Origin: an uncultured Deferribacteres bacterium
GTDB taxonomy: Bacteria; Zhuqueibacterota; JdFR-76; DREG01
Direction: 5' to 3'
Length of the DNA: 39,613 nt
Assembly: GCA_913009825.1 (NCBI GenBank)
Contig: CAJVYQ010000051.1
Coordinates: forward strand, 1-39,613
A model generated the notes under the pieces. It saw nothing but the letters and a program-made list of their open reading frames with translations. It had not been told where the DNA came from and made no database searches. The position numbers and the translations under genes were made by a program. Of this stretch, positions 7,334 through 15,659 are shown piece by piece. Within the stretch, counting starts at the first letter, position 1; each line of letters opens with the position of its first letter.

Positions 7334-10300
7334 TTAATATACAGGAAGAATTTCCGCTTCCTGAACTACTACCAATTTCAGCGTCTTCGTCGCGCCAATT
7401 TCAGGCATATCGACATAAGCAATATAAAGTCCGCTGGCTACCGGCATCAAACTCTGGTTGAGCAGATCCCATTTGACAAACTGGGTTGCATCATCTTTGT
7501 CGATAACACGTACCAATTGGCCGGCCAGGTTAAAAATGCGGATATTTGCTTTTTGCGGTAAATTGTTGAACGTAACGAATCTAACCAATCTGTCAATTTC
7601 CAGCGGATCCTGGGCATAATACGGATTGGGGAATACACCCACTTTTTTGGCGCTCTCTTTTGCCAGGGCCAGGTCTTTTAGCGGCATGGTTGATGAAAAT
7701 GTGAAAACATCACTCACCGCATTCGGTTTGGTCGTTACCAGTTTGACAACAGTGCCGACTTCGATATCTTTAATGGCAACAGCATCCAGCGTGCCGTCGC
7801 TGACATCGCCGCCGTTCCATTGAAACCATACATTCCTGCCCATAATTTCGTCACCTACATTGCCGCCGTCAGCAGCATTGGTCTGCGCCGCAGCCAGCCA
7901 GGCATCGTAACCGGCGGAACCCTGTCCATCCGAGTTATCCAGCGGCAGATGCGGATAGATCCAATCGGTGTACGGATCGTTGGAGCCGCCCGATCCCGGA
8001 TGATCTACCGCCATCAAGTTCCATTGGTCGTTGCCGTCGTAATCATAGAACCAGGGGATCATGCGTACATTACGGGATATATCCCAGAATTCGAATGGAA
8101 CTTCAACCAGAGAACCGCTTGTATAGGCAGCCCAGGCATAATTGCCCTTACCCATGCCCGTAAACCTGTATTCGAAGTCATTGGGGATAAGATACTTCCA
8201 TTTGCTGCCACGGATTACGCGGCTGAGAAAGGTGGAATAAGCGTTGTTCCCCGCACCGCCGCCAGCGAAAAACCAGCCGCTGCCGTTGGCCTGGTTCACA
8301 CGGCCGGTATATGCGGTGGGGAAACCGCCCCAATCCTGCGAGCCTTGCTCAGGCGGGTCCACCGGGCCGCCGCCATTTGCCGTGACGATAAAGTTTTTAA
8401 AACTCAACGGCGCGCCAAGCACGCGCAACTGAAAACCATCGGTGAACAGATAATCGTCATTGCCGGTTTGGTTGGTGTTGGCGTAGATTTTTACCGTATT
8501 GGTAGTAACATCCGTCAGTGTAAACTCGGTGGCGCCGTCACTGTCATTGTCGGTAAAAGTGACTTTGTAGTTATGAGCATTCAATGCGGCAGGATCGATG
8601 ACAATTGGATAGACCATGCCGTCACTGATCCCTTCCGCATGAACGGCGGGAAGTGTGTCGCCGGTGTCTTCAACGAATTCCGTACCAAAAGGGACCTGGG
8701 ATTTAACTGTTATAACATTAAACTTGGATTCCATCGTCGCTGGTATAAAGTTGGGAACCGCAGCTGCGGTGTAAGCGGTAACCACCAGATAATATTCGGT
8801 ACCGTTATTGATTTTATTCACATCGGCGATATAATCTCTGTTAAAGGAAAAATTCCGTTTTACGCCGGTATTGGCACCGAACTGGACCGGCAGGCGCAGA
8901 ACGCGTCCGGTATTAGGATCAAAAGAGTCATCCATAATCACGGTATATGCATTGTTCACGTCAAACGTGGCGATTCTTACCGCATCTCTTTTGGTGGAAT
9001 TGGCGGAAGGCACCTGGTACACATTGTAGCCTTCGAAAGCGAAACCTCCGGGCTGGACAATTTTATCTTCAATTTCCTTTATATTATCAATATCACTGCC
9101 CCATTCCAACAGCACTTCCTGATTCTTTGCGGTAATATGCACCATCGGATCATGCGGTGGAGAAGGAACCTGAAACAGATTATCATAAGTGTTTTGGGCA
9201 AAACGATCGTTGAATTTCATCTTCGCAACACTGGATATTCTGTCAGTACCAAGTCCGGCAACCAGAGCTGTAACCACTTCCTGGGTATCGCCGGGAGCCA
9301 TGGTCCAGGGACCTGTGATACATAATAAACGGCGGTCTCCGGGAACAAAGGACCACTCGGCGCCCTGTCCATCGATATGGCCGGTGCCGGCAACGGGATC
9401 GCCGGCAAGCGGGAACGGGCCCGGTTTCATTCCCGGCGGAAAATTGTAACGGGCATCGGGACCGGTGAGCGGCGCGTACCCGCGCATCATCTTATACCAC
9501 AGGATCGCGCCGGTATCGTAAAGAGAATTACTCGGATCGGAATAGGGACTGCCGGCAGAGAAATAGGAGAAACCGGTCATACCCAGATTCTTGTAATCCT
9601 GTTTGTATTTAAGGTCAAACACGGCCACATCGCCGGGGGAAGGCAGTGCAGGGCCCTGCAGATAATCGTAACCGGCAGACGGCGGCGGCAAATTATAATT
9701 TTTATAAAGATTATCTACCGCGTTGCCGTTGTAAATATAGCCGATGCTGAGAACCGTGTCGCAGCCGACCAGATCATCGCCGGCATCGCCCAAATCCGGA
9801 TCGGACCATTGCACTACATACATGCTGTCCATATAGAACGAGCCTTTGGTGCCGTTTTGATCAATCTCCACACCGCCTTTATTGATGAATTTCACCTTGC
9901 GGAAGTAGATATTGCCCAGGGCGTCGGAACGGCTATAGGCCCAAACGGTGCTCTGCACTTCCATACCTGTGGGTTCGGAACCGAAACGAAGCGAGCGGTA
10001 CAGATCGTTGTAAACGGTCCAGATAACCATACCGGCAGGCGAGTTGGGATCTGCTCCGGCAATGCCCGGTTCGTCATACCCATTTTCGATCAGACTTTTC
10101 GCGGTGGCATCCGCCGGCGGCGGATCGTAAACGCCGTTGCCGTTACGGTCGATGTAAGGCGCGCCCAGATCGACCGGCCAGTTTTCCCAACTGAATGTCA
10201 GATCGTTATAGACAATATTCAATTCGGTTTCACTCACATCGGAAACCGGTATTTCATAACAATCGGCGGCATCCTGAATCGCTACATCGGACCACTGCCA

Positions 10301-10813
10301 CTTATCGTTCTTATCTTGATATTTGTACAATTCTTTCCAGCCGCGCCGGATACGATAGATACGGGCGCGGGGATTGTCCTGCGGTACGGCTTCAGCACTG
10401 GCGCCGAGACCCTCGATCCAGCCGGCGCGGCAGCCGGTACCGTAGGTAACGCCCATGACGCGGATTTTCTGGTCGAAAGGCGCCGGTTGTGTCAACGCTG
10501 CATCCGAATACGCATTTGCGCCCCAGACAATACCGTCCTGGTAAATGACGTGGGAAGTGCCGCGCGGAAAATGCACGCCGTCTTGCCCGGCTGCCGAATG
10601 GTTCGATTTTCCATCCCGCCTATCCCACATAGTAAGATTGTTGATGTCCAGAATTGCAAAAATGGTCGGATCAAAAGCGAGAACTTTGGCAAGATGCTGC
10701 TGTTCCTTCGCTTCTTTTGGCCCTTCTTTTGCGAAAACAGACCCGATCATCATGCCGAGTAGCACAAGGCCGACAAATAATGACCGGTAGATTATTTTCT
10801 TTTTATTCATCAT
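7334..10813 (-). CDS. Large secreted protein with C-terminal type IX/FlgD-like sorting domain
   Basis: 1159 aa from the ATG at 10813, chosen because GGAG lies 5 nt upstream; an in-frame ATG 27 nt earlier lacks a site. The signal peptide is MMNKKKIIYRSLFVGLVLLG onward, with cleavage near VFA-KEG. The body is rich in Asp, Gly, Asn and aromatic residues, typical of extracellular proteins, with repeated D-x-N-G-N/D-x-D-G-type loops suggesting calcium sites. A fibronectin III-like stretch lies near residues 560-640 (ITAKNQEVLLEW...YNVYQ). The last 85 residues (from VGVFPNPYYAQ) contain IRIFNLAGQLVRVI and SGLYIAYVDM, the standard C-terminal sorting/FlgD-like fold. I recognise no enzymatic domain. 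Its place between a TonB-dependent receptor and a PorV-like protein suggests surface display and ligand capture or assembly; it is not recognisably SusD. Confidence 0.88.
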   Translation of the reverse strand: MMNKKKIIYRSLFVGLVLLGMMIGSVFAKEGPKEAKEQQHLAKVLAFDPTIFAILDINNLTMWDRRDGKSNHSAAGQDGVHFPRGTSHVIYQDGIVWGANAYSDAALTQPAPFDQKIRVMGVTYGTGCRAGWIEGLGASAEAVPQDNPRARIYRIRRGWKELYKYQDKNDKWQWSDVAIQDAADCYEIPVSDVSETELNIVYNDLTFSWENWPVDLGAPYIDRNGNGVYDPPPADATAKSLIENGYDEPGIAGADPNSPAGMVIWTVYNDLYRSLRFGSEPTGMEVQSTVWAYSRSDALGNIYFRKVKFINKGGVEIDQNGTKGSFYMDSMYVVQWSDPDLGDAGDDLVGCDTVLSIGYIYNGNAVDNLYKNYNLPPPSAGYDYLQGPALPSPGDVAVFDLKYKQDYKNLGMTGFSYFSAGSPYSDPSNSLYDTGAILWYKMMRGYAPLTGPDARYNFPPGMKPGPFPLAGDPVAGTGHIDGQGAEWSFVPGDRRLLCITGPWTMAPGDTQEVVTALVAGLGTDRISSVAKMKFNDRFAQNTYDNLFQVPSPPHDPMVHITAKNQEVLLEWGSDIDNIKEIEDKIVQPGGFAFEGYNVYQVPSANSTKRDAVRIATFDVNNAYTVIMDDSFDPNTGRVLRLPVQFGANTGVKRNFSFNRDYIADVNKINNGTEYYLVVTAYTAAAVPNFIPATMESKFNVITVKSQVPFGTEFVEDTGDTLPAVHAEGISDGMVYPIVIDPAALNAHNYKVTFTDNDSDGATEFTLTDVTTNTVKIYANTNQTGNDDYLFTDGFQLRVLGAPLSFKNFIVTANGGGPVDPPEQGSQDWGGFPTAYTGRVNQANGSGWFFAGGGAGNNAYSTFLSRVIRGSKWKYLIPNDFEYRFTGMGKGNYAWAAYTSGSLVEVPFEFWDISRNVRMIPWFYDYDGNDQWNLMAVDHPGSGGSNDPYTDWIYPHLPLDNSDGQGSAGYDAWLAAAQTNAADGGNVGDEIMGRNVWFQWNGGDVSDGTLDAVAIKDIEVGTVVKLVTTKPNAVSDVFTFSSTMPLKDLALAKESAKKVGVFPNPYYAQDPLEIDRLVRFVTFNNLPQKANIRIFNLAGQLVRVIDKDDATQFVKWDLLNQSLMPVASGLYIAYVDMPEIGATKTLKLVVVQEAEILPVY

Positions 10814-10935
10814 AAGTACTCCATTCAATATATTATTCAAATTATTCTTGATGAATTAGCTGTCTTACCTCTGTTTGCCCGCCCGTAAAAAAAAGATAGC
10901 GGTCAGGAAAACAGGGCTGTTCCATGATCTTCCCT

Positions 10936-13900
10936 CTAATGGAACTCAAAAGTAAGACCAAAACGAATCTGACGCGGCGTGCCCCACAGGGTGCCCAGAC
11001 CCATGCGCTGATGAGCATAGGCGTTGGCCAGGTTCAGCACCCGGTACATCGCTTCGTAACCGGGAATTGCTAAATACTGTTTTGCCAGCGGGTGTTTCAG
11101 CCAGCCGTCATCATCATCGGTACCGGTGGTGCTGTAAACATTGATGATATTCCTGGTATTTAACAGGTTCAAAACGGTGGTATACAGACGGATGTTGAAC
11201 CGGTTAAAATAGAGCATCTTCTCCAGGGTTAAATCCACATTGAAGTTCCACGGCGTGAATGAGGTATTCACAGGTTCGGTGGGACGACGGAAACGCCGGT
11301 CATAATCCATACGCACACCCACGTTCCACGGTGTGGCCTGACCCAGGTTGTTGGGTTCTTCCACAGCCGTATAACTATGGCCGCTGTTGAAGGTTAACAG
11401 GATGTTAGCGCCCATGCCTTCTAAGATTTTGCCGCCGTCGCCTTTGCCGAAGCGGTAATCCAGCAGTACGCTGCCGCGATGGGGTTGATTTTGGTTGAGG
11501 TTGTACATCAGGGTGGGGAATCTCGCCTGCACCACATCACTATTGATAACATTGTTGGTGCCGCGTGCGGATGACGTACCGCGTGTATTGGACATGGTAT
11601 AATTCACTCTGGCCATCAACCGTTCCGTCCGGCGCAGCTCAAGTGTAAATTCCAGGCCCTTGGCGATGGCGATATCATCGTTGATATAACCGCCGTCGAA
11701 CCGGGCTCCTTTAGGTTGACCGCCCTGGTCCACATATTTGCCGTCCGAATAAAGACGTCCGGCGCCGAGCAGATCATACTGATTTTTATAAAAGGCGGTT
11801 ACGGTAAAAGCAAAATTGCTGGTCAGGGATTGCCGGATACCTAATTCGTACTGGTCGTTCCGTTCAGGTTTCTGCAAATAACTGACCGAAGTACCCAGCA
11901 CATTCCGCCGCGTCGGGATCAGGTTACTCAGTGAAGCAAAGGACTGATAAAGCGCGCTGTAAGCGATGGACTGCACATATTTACCGTACTGAGCGTAAAA
12001 AACCGTGTTATCCGTCACCGGGAAAGCAAAGTTTATCCGCGGCAGAATGTAATCATAAGGATCCGTATAAACCAGCGAATTCACATCGATCCATTCGTTG
12101 GCCGCGTCGTAAACCGGCAGTTCGGGGATTTCCGGCCGTAAGGCGTTGTAATCGTAATGTTCCCAGCGCACGCCAACATTCAGAATCAGGTCGCGGTATT
12201 CCCATTTTGTCTGTAAGTAAGCCGAGGCCAGAAAAGGATTTCGGGTGCCGTAAGGACCTTTATTGACATGATTTTTACCCATCAGGTCGTAACCGTAGCG
12301 GAAAACGCCGGCGCTGCGTTCTATCTGCAGTGTTGTCCGGTATTCGGACGAACCGTAAACGGGATCATCTTCCCAGGTTCTGCCGCCGTTATTGGGCTTG
12401 GTGGGATCCCACAATTCGGCGTTGATACCGTACATATAGCGCATGTAGGTGCCGGCATTGATACCCCAATACCGGTTCCGCCAGCTCTCCAGACGGCCGC
12501 CCAATTTCACCTCTAAGTTGCTTAGTAACTGCGAGGTGAAAGCCAGGGTGAGTCCCAGGCCGTTCCGGTTGTACTTATTGTAACCGGTACGCGGCTGATT
12601 TGGAGACGTTAAGACAAAATTAAACACAGAACTGTAGGCGAGCGGGCCGGTGAAGACGCGCTGCCACTGGCTGGTATCCAGTCCGGCTTTGCCCCAGGCC
12701 CGGGAATCGGAAAAATCTTGCCATTTGTCGCCAAACAGAGGATCGTACCCCTTGCCGTGGCGGTTGGAATAATTAACACTCAATTCATAGAAAGTTTTCG
12801 GATTCAGTGTATGCGTCATCCGCAATGCTACCAATGAATTGTACGAGTCGCCCTGGTTTCTTCTGTTGTCATAATAATTATCAACTGCGGCGCTGAAAGA
12901 GCTGTGGCCCGCATTTGGCGTTCTGTTGAAAGCAAAACTGCCTGTCAAACGCATCTTAATCGATTTTGTCACCGGGTAAGTCAGCGTCAGGTTGGTGGAG
13001 AAATTTTTCCTGGTATTGTTGGGGAACCAGTTCCTTTTAAATTCAAAAGGAATGGTATCGCCGGCCGCATTGGTCAACGGCATCCCGGCAAAAGCTGTTC
13101 TGCCTTCCAAACCGTCTTCGGTCATCCATGGGGCATAAAAATTCCGCTGACCGGCATTCCACAATGCTTCGCTGAATTGCGGCAGGCTGGAGTTGGTGGG
13201 ATCAAACTTAAACGGTTCCACAAAGGCATAATTACGGTTGCCCAGATAGTTGTACTGTGCGGCGATGAAGAATTTCATCTTGTCCAACCCGGGCACCGGG
13301 CCGCTCAACGTGCCGACCACATTGTGATAACCGCGGGAAGTAGTGCCTAAAAATGTTTCGCCGGGGCCGACAAAGTCATCGGTGCGGTAATCCAGCGTTC
13401 CTCTTAGTCTGGGACCGCCGGTACGAAACGTGGTGGTAACAATACCGGAGTTGGAACCGCCGTATTCTGCGGTGTAACCGCCGGCCTGCAACTGTATTTC
13501 ATCAACAGCTTCCTGGATAATGGAAACAAAATTACCACGGGAATAGGGATCGTTGGCGGAAGTGCCGTCGATGTAATAGGTCACTTCATTGCTGCGTCCG
13601 CCACGCACGTAGGTAACGCCGTTTTGTACCACAACGCCGGCATCCAAAGCAACGATACTGGCGATACCGCGAATAGGAAGATTCTTGATATCATCCTGGG
13701 TCTGTATGCGAACGGTGTTTGTGGTATTTCTCTGTACAATAGGACGCTCTGCGGTAATGGAAACGGCTTCCATCTGCAGGGCGGTTGAGGAAAGTTGAAA
13801 ATCCTGTGTGGTGGTCTGGTTCGGACTCACACGGATATTCTTAATGGTAAAACTTTGGTAGCCGATATAATCGACTCTTACGGTGTAAACTCCCGGTGAG

Positions 13901-14097
13901 ACACCCAGCACAATATACTCACCGTTCAGATTGGCCGCAGACCCCATTGAAGTACCTTCAATGATTACGTTCGCACCAACGAGTGGGTCGCCCGTTGCTT
14001 TATCTGTTACAACCCCCCTCAATTTGCCCGCCTGGGCAAACAGCAGAGCTGGCAACAGACTCAACAGAATTGCAACCAAAAAAACCTTTTTAAACAT
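10936..14097 (-). CDS. TonB-dependent outer-membrane receptor with carboxypeptidase-regulatory-like N-terminal domain
   Basis: 1053 aa. The signal peptide spans residues 1-21 (ALLFAQ-A). A CarboxypepD_reg-like/TonB-associated domain follows at about 22-110 (LRGVVTDKATGDPLVGANV...GEYIVLGVSPGVY). The plug domain spans roughly 115-230 (IQTQDDIKNLPIRG, YVRGGRSNEVTYYIDG), then a long 22-strand-type barrel rich in Tyr/Asn/Arg ends in FGLTFEFH. Such receptors import oligosaccharides, peptides or metal complexes using TonB energy; the substrate is not evident. It is the first gene of a minus-strand cluster with the secreted protein (122 bp downstream) and the PorV-like barrel. The start is very well supported by GGAGGAGG 5 nt before the ATG. 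No anti-sigma-interacting secretin/TonB N-terminal extension is seen, so sigma/anti-sigma signalling is not suggested. Confidence 0.92.
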   Translation of the reverse strand: MFKKVFLVAILLSLLPALLFAQAGKLRGVVTDKATGDPLVGANVIIEGTSMGSAANLNGEYIVLGVSPGVYTVRVDYIGYQSFTIKNIRVSPNQTTTQDFQLSSTALQMEAVSITAERPIVQRNTTNTVRIQTQDDIKNLPIRGIASIVALDAGVVVQNGVTYVRGGRSNEVTYYIDGTSANDPYSRGNFVSIIQEAVDEIQLQAGGYTAEYGGSNSGIVTTTFRTGGPRLRGTLDYRTDDFVGPGETFLGTTSRGYHNVVGTLSGPVPGLDKMKFFIAAQYNYLGNRNYAFVEPFKFDPTNSSLPQFSEALWNAGQRNFYAPWMTEDGLEGRTAFAGMPLTNAAGDTIPFEFKRNWFPNNTRKNFSTNLTLTYPVTKSIKMRLTGSFAFNRTPNAGHSSFSAAVDNYYDNRRNQGDSYNSLVALRMTHTLNPKTFYELSVNYSNRHGKGYDPLFGDKWQDFSDSRAWGKAGLDTSQWQRVFTGPLAYSSVFNFVLTSPNQPRTGYNKYNRNGLGLTLAFTSQLLSNLEVKLGGRLESWRNRYWGINAGTYMRYMYGINAELWDPTKPNNGGRTWEDDPVYGSSEYRTTLQIERSAGVFRYGYDLMGKNHVNKGPYGTRNPFLASAYLQTKWEYRDLILNVGVRWEHYDYNALRPEIPELPVYDAANEWIDVNSLVYTDPYDYILPRINFAFPVTDNTVFYAQYGKYVQSIAYSALYQSFASLSNLIPTRRNVLGTSVSYLQKPERNDQYELGIRQSLTSNFAFTVTAFYKNQYDLLGAGRLYSDGKYVDQGGQPKGARFDGGYINDDIAIAKGLEFTLELRRTERLMARVNYTMSNTRGTSSARGTNNVINSDVVQARFPTLMYNLNQNQPHRGSVLLDYRFGKGDGGKILEGMGANILLTFNSGHSYTAVEEPNNLGQATPWNVGVRMDYDRRFRRPTEPVNTSFTPWNFNVDLTLEKMLYFNRFNIRLYTTVLNLLNTRNIINVYSTTGTDDDDGWLKHPLAKQYLAIPGYEAMYRVLNLANAYAHQRMGLGTLWGTPRQIRFGLTFEFH

Positions 14098-14290
14098 AAT
14101 TCCTCCTCCAGTTAGGTTTTTGGAATCGCCGACTCGTTAAGTCGACAAATTAAAAATAATTCATACATGAACACTAAAAATAAACTTTTTCCGCTGCACC
14201 TCCTTTCTTTCCAACGGGATTCATCTAAAAAAAATAAGTAGACTCAACCGGTTGTCACCTATCACCTCCTTCCAACTTTTTTGTGAAAGA
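14098..14290 (-). promoter_or_regulatory. Receptor leader region with two orphan strong Shine-Dalgarno-like motifs
   Basis: On the minus strand the leader contains GAAGGAGGTGAT (14272-14261), essentially a full complement of the 16S rRNA 3' end, and AAAGGAGGTG (14207-14198). Both are preceded by TTGGAA. They lie upstream of the true site GGAGGAGG next to the receptor ATG. Neither has a well-spaced gene start; only mini-frames of 12-14 codons beginning with an immediately adjacent GTG follow. They could be remnants of duplicated translation signals or part of translational control. The rest of the gap to about 14580 is AT-rich with no gene. Confidence 0.4.
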
Positions 14291-14576
14291 GAAAAATTAC
14301 CCGTTCAGGATTTCAAACGAATCAGATCTTTTGAAGAAGCCAAAAGCAGTTTACTGTCGGATTTTTTGTAGAAAAAAATATTATTCAAGATAACTTCTTA
14401 TAAATTCATAATTTAACAATACAGCAAAACGACGCAGCCAATATATGAATTACCCTGTTAAGGTAAATCCAAATGGCGCTGTAAGCTAATTATTCTAAGA
14501 AACCATTATTCTAATTTTACAGTAATTTAATATTATTTTTCAAATTGTCAAGAAAAAAATTCTTTTCCCTCTTTTT

Positions 14577-15320
14577 TTTTTCTGATCCGTGATGATATGA
14601 CAACGGTTTCGGAACTTTCTGAAACCGATTCCGGGAATTGAAGATTGATTCGCCGAATCAATATTCTGGTCCAATTTAATTGGTTAAAGCAATTTTTAGC
14701 TTGAAACAATCACCCAACGAGTTTTGTCATTCTGCCTGCCCGGCTACAAGCGGGAAAGAATCCTGTTAGTTCTGTGCACTAAACCAACAAGATTCCTACG
14801 GAATGACATGGAAATCGATCAATGGGTGTAGAAATTATTCCACGATCTTTGGCGCTTGTGTGTATACCGCGAAGCGGCTGCACATCGCAGCCCGGAGTCA
14901 GGCGAAGCGCACCCCGGGGAAAATGCCCCCACAATTTCATACCTGAAAAGAATACAGAATCGGATAGGGTGAAAAACATGTGCAGAAGACAATTTTGTAA
15001 AATTCCTGCACCGTTTTGGGAAGTCCGTCAGTGTTTCCACACCCGTTGAGATTCCGCTGCAAATTCACCCACCCGCAAGGACATGGCATACCGCCATTCT
15101 TTCATAATTTACCAAACTGCAATTTACGTACTGGTCAGGATAAACGAACTTGCTTTGACTATTCTCCGTTCACATTTCGAAAAGGAATTGAAAATCCCCT
15201 ATTGGGCGTGTGTTCTCCGGCTTTGCCTGAACCGTTCTCATTTTTTCAATTATTCAACCCGATTTTGAAATTTTCTTCTTTGATTCCGAAAAAAAAATAT
15301 TAAATTGTAATAATTGAGGA
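14577..15320. other. Gene-free stretch upstream of the sugar locus
   Basis: No gene is supported. There are small palindromes at 14600-14637 (CGGTTTCGG...CTGAAACCG) and near 14643-14661 (TTGATTCGCCGAATCAA). The main element is a minus-oriented copy of the TGTCATTCC element (see 14725-14808). The interval 14830-15300 contains short open frames on both strands without start signals or recognisable products. Confidence 0.5.
14725..14808 (-). repeat. TGTCATTCC hairpin core element
   Basis: The inverted ends are TGTCATTC and GAATGACA. The minus-strand sequence GGAATCTTGTTGGTTTAGTG, followed by CACAGAACTAACA and GATTCTTTCCCGC, is nearly identical to the interiors of the elements at 18598-18749, 20779-20996 and 34841-34984. 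Here it lies without the ACCTGAATTGAGCG ends, which suggests that the core is an independent unit. Confidence 0.7.
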
Positions 15321-15439
15321 ATCAATGTCATTAAGTTAAGCAAAAATGTAGGTTGACTTGCTAAGTCGACAACCTGAAAATTAGCAAATATAAGCTGCCA
15401 TTGAAGAAGTATGAAAATTCTTAACTTAACGACATTGAT
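15321..15439. repeat. 119-bp element with 20-bp terminal inverted repeats
   Basis: The left end ATCAATGTCATTAAGTTAAG (15321-15340) and the complement of the right end (15420-15439) match at 19 of 20 positions. An internal imperfect hairpin AGGTTGACTT-GCT-AAGTCGACAACCT is present. It is too small to encode anything and is probably a non-autonomous transposable element. Confidence 0.75.
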
Positions 15440-15659
15440 CGAAGGATGTGAATGCCCGGACAAACCGTTCGCTTTCAACTGAATATTTCATGATGTGAAA
15501 ACGTTCCGGAAGAGAGTAAATGGACGACTATCCCTCAAGAATACTGCAACATCCGGAATGAACCGAACCATGAAAAAAGCGATTCAAACCGACCAAAATG
15601 TCAGGCGAAACTGCCGGACGGAGAGATACAAATCATTAACCCCAAAAAAAGGAGTGATC

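Noticed and set aside
7820-9325. Long plus-strand open frame (501 codons) opposite the secreted-protein gene
   Set aside because: It is antisense to a gene with signal peptide, sorting domain and Shine-Dalgarno. The translated sequence is low in recognisable motifs and typical of a shadow frame.
9377-10762. Second long plus-strand frame (461 codons) in the same region
   Set aside because: Same reason; no start signal and no protein-family features.
15495-15659. N-terminal extension of the isomerase-DUF1080 gene
   Set aside because: The extension is Arg/Lys-rich, has no ribosome binding site and would bury the signal peptide. AAGGAG before 15660 decides the start.
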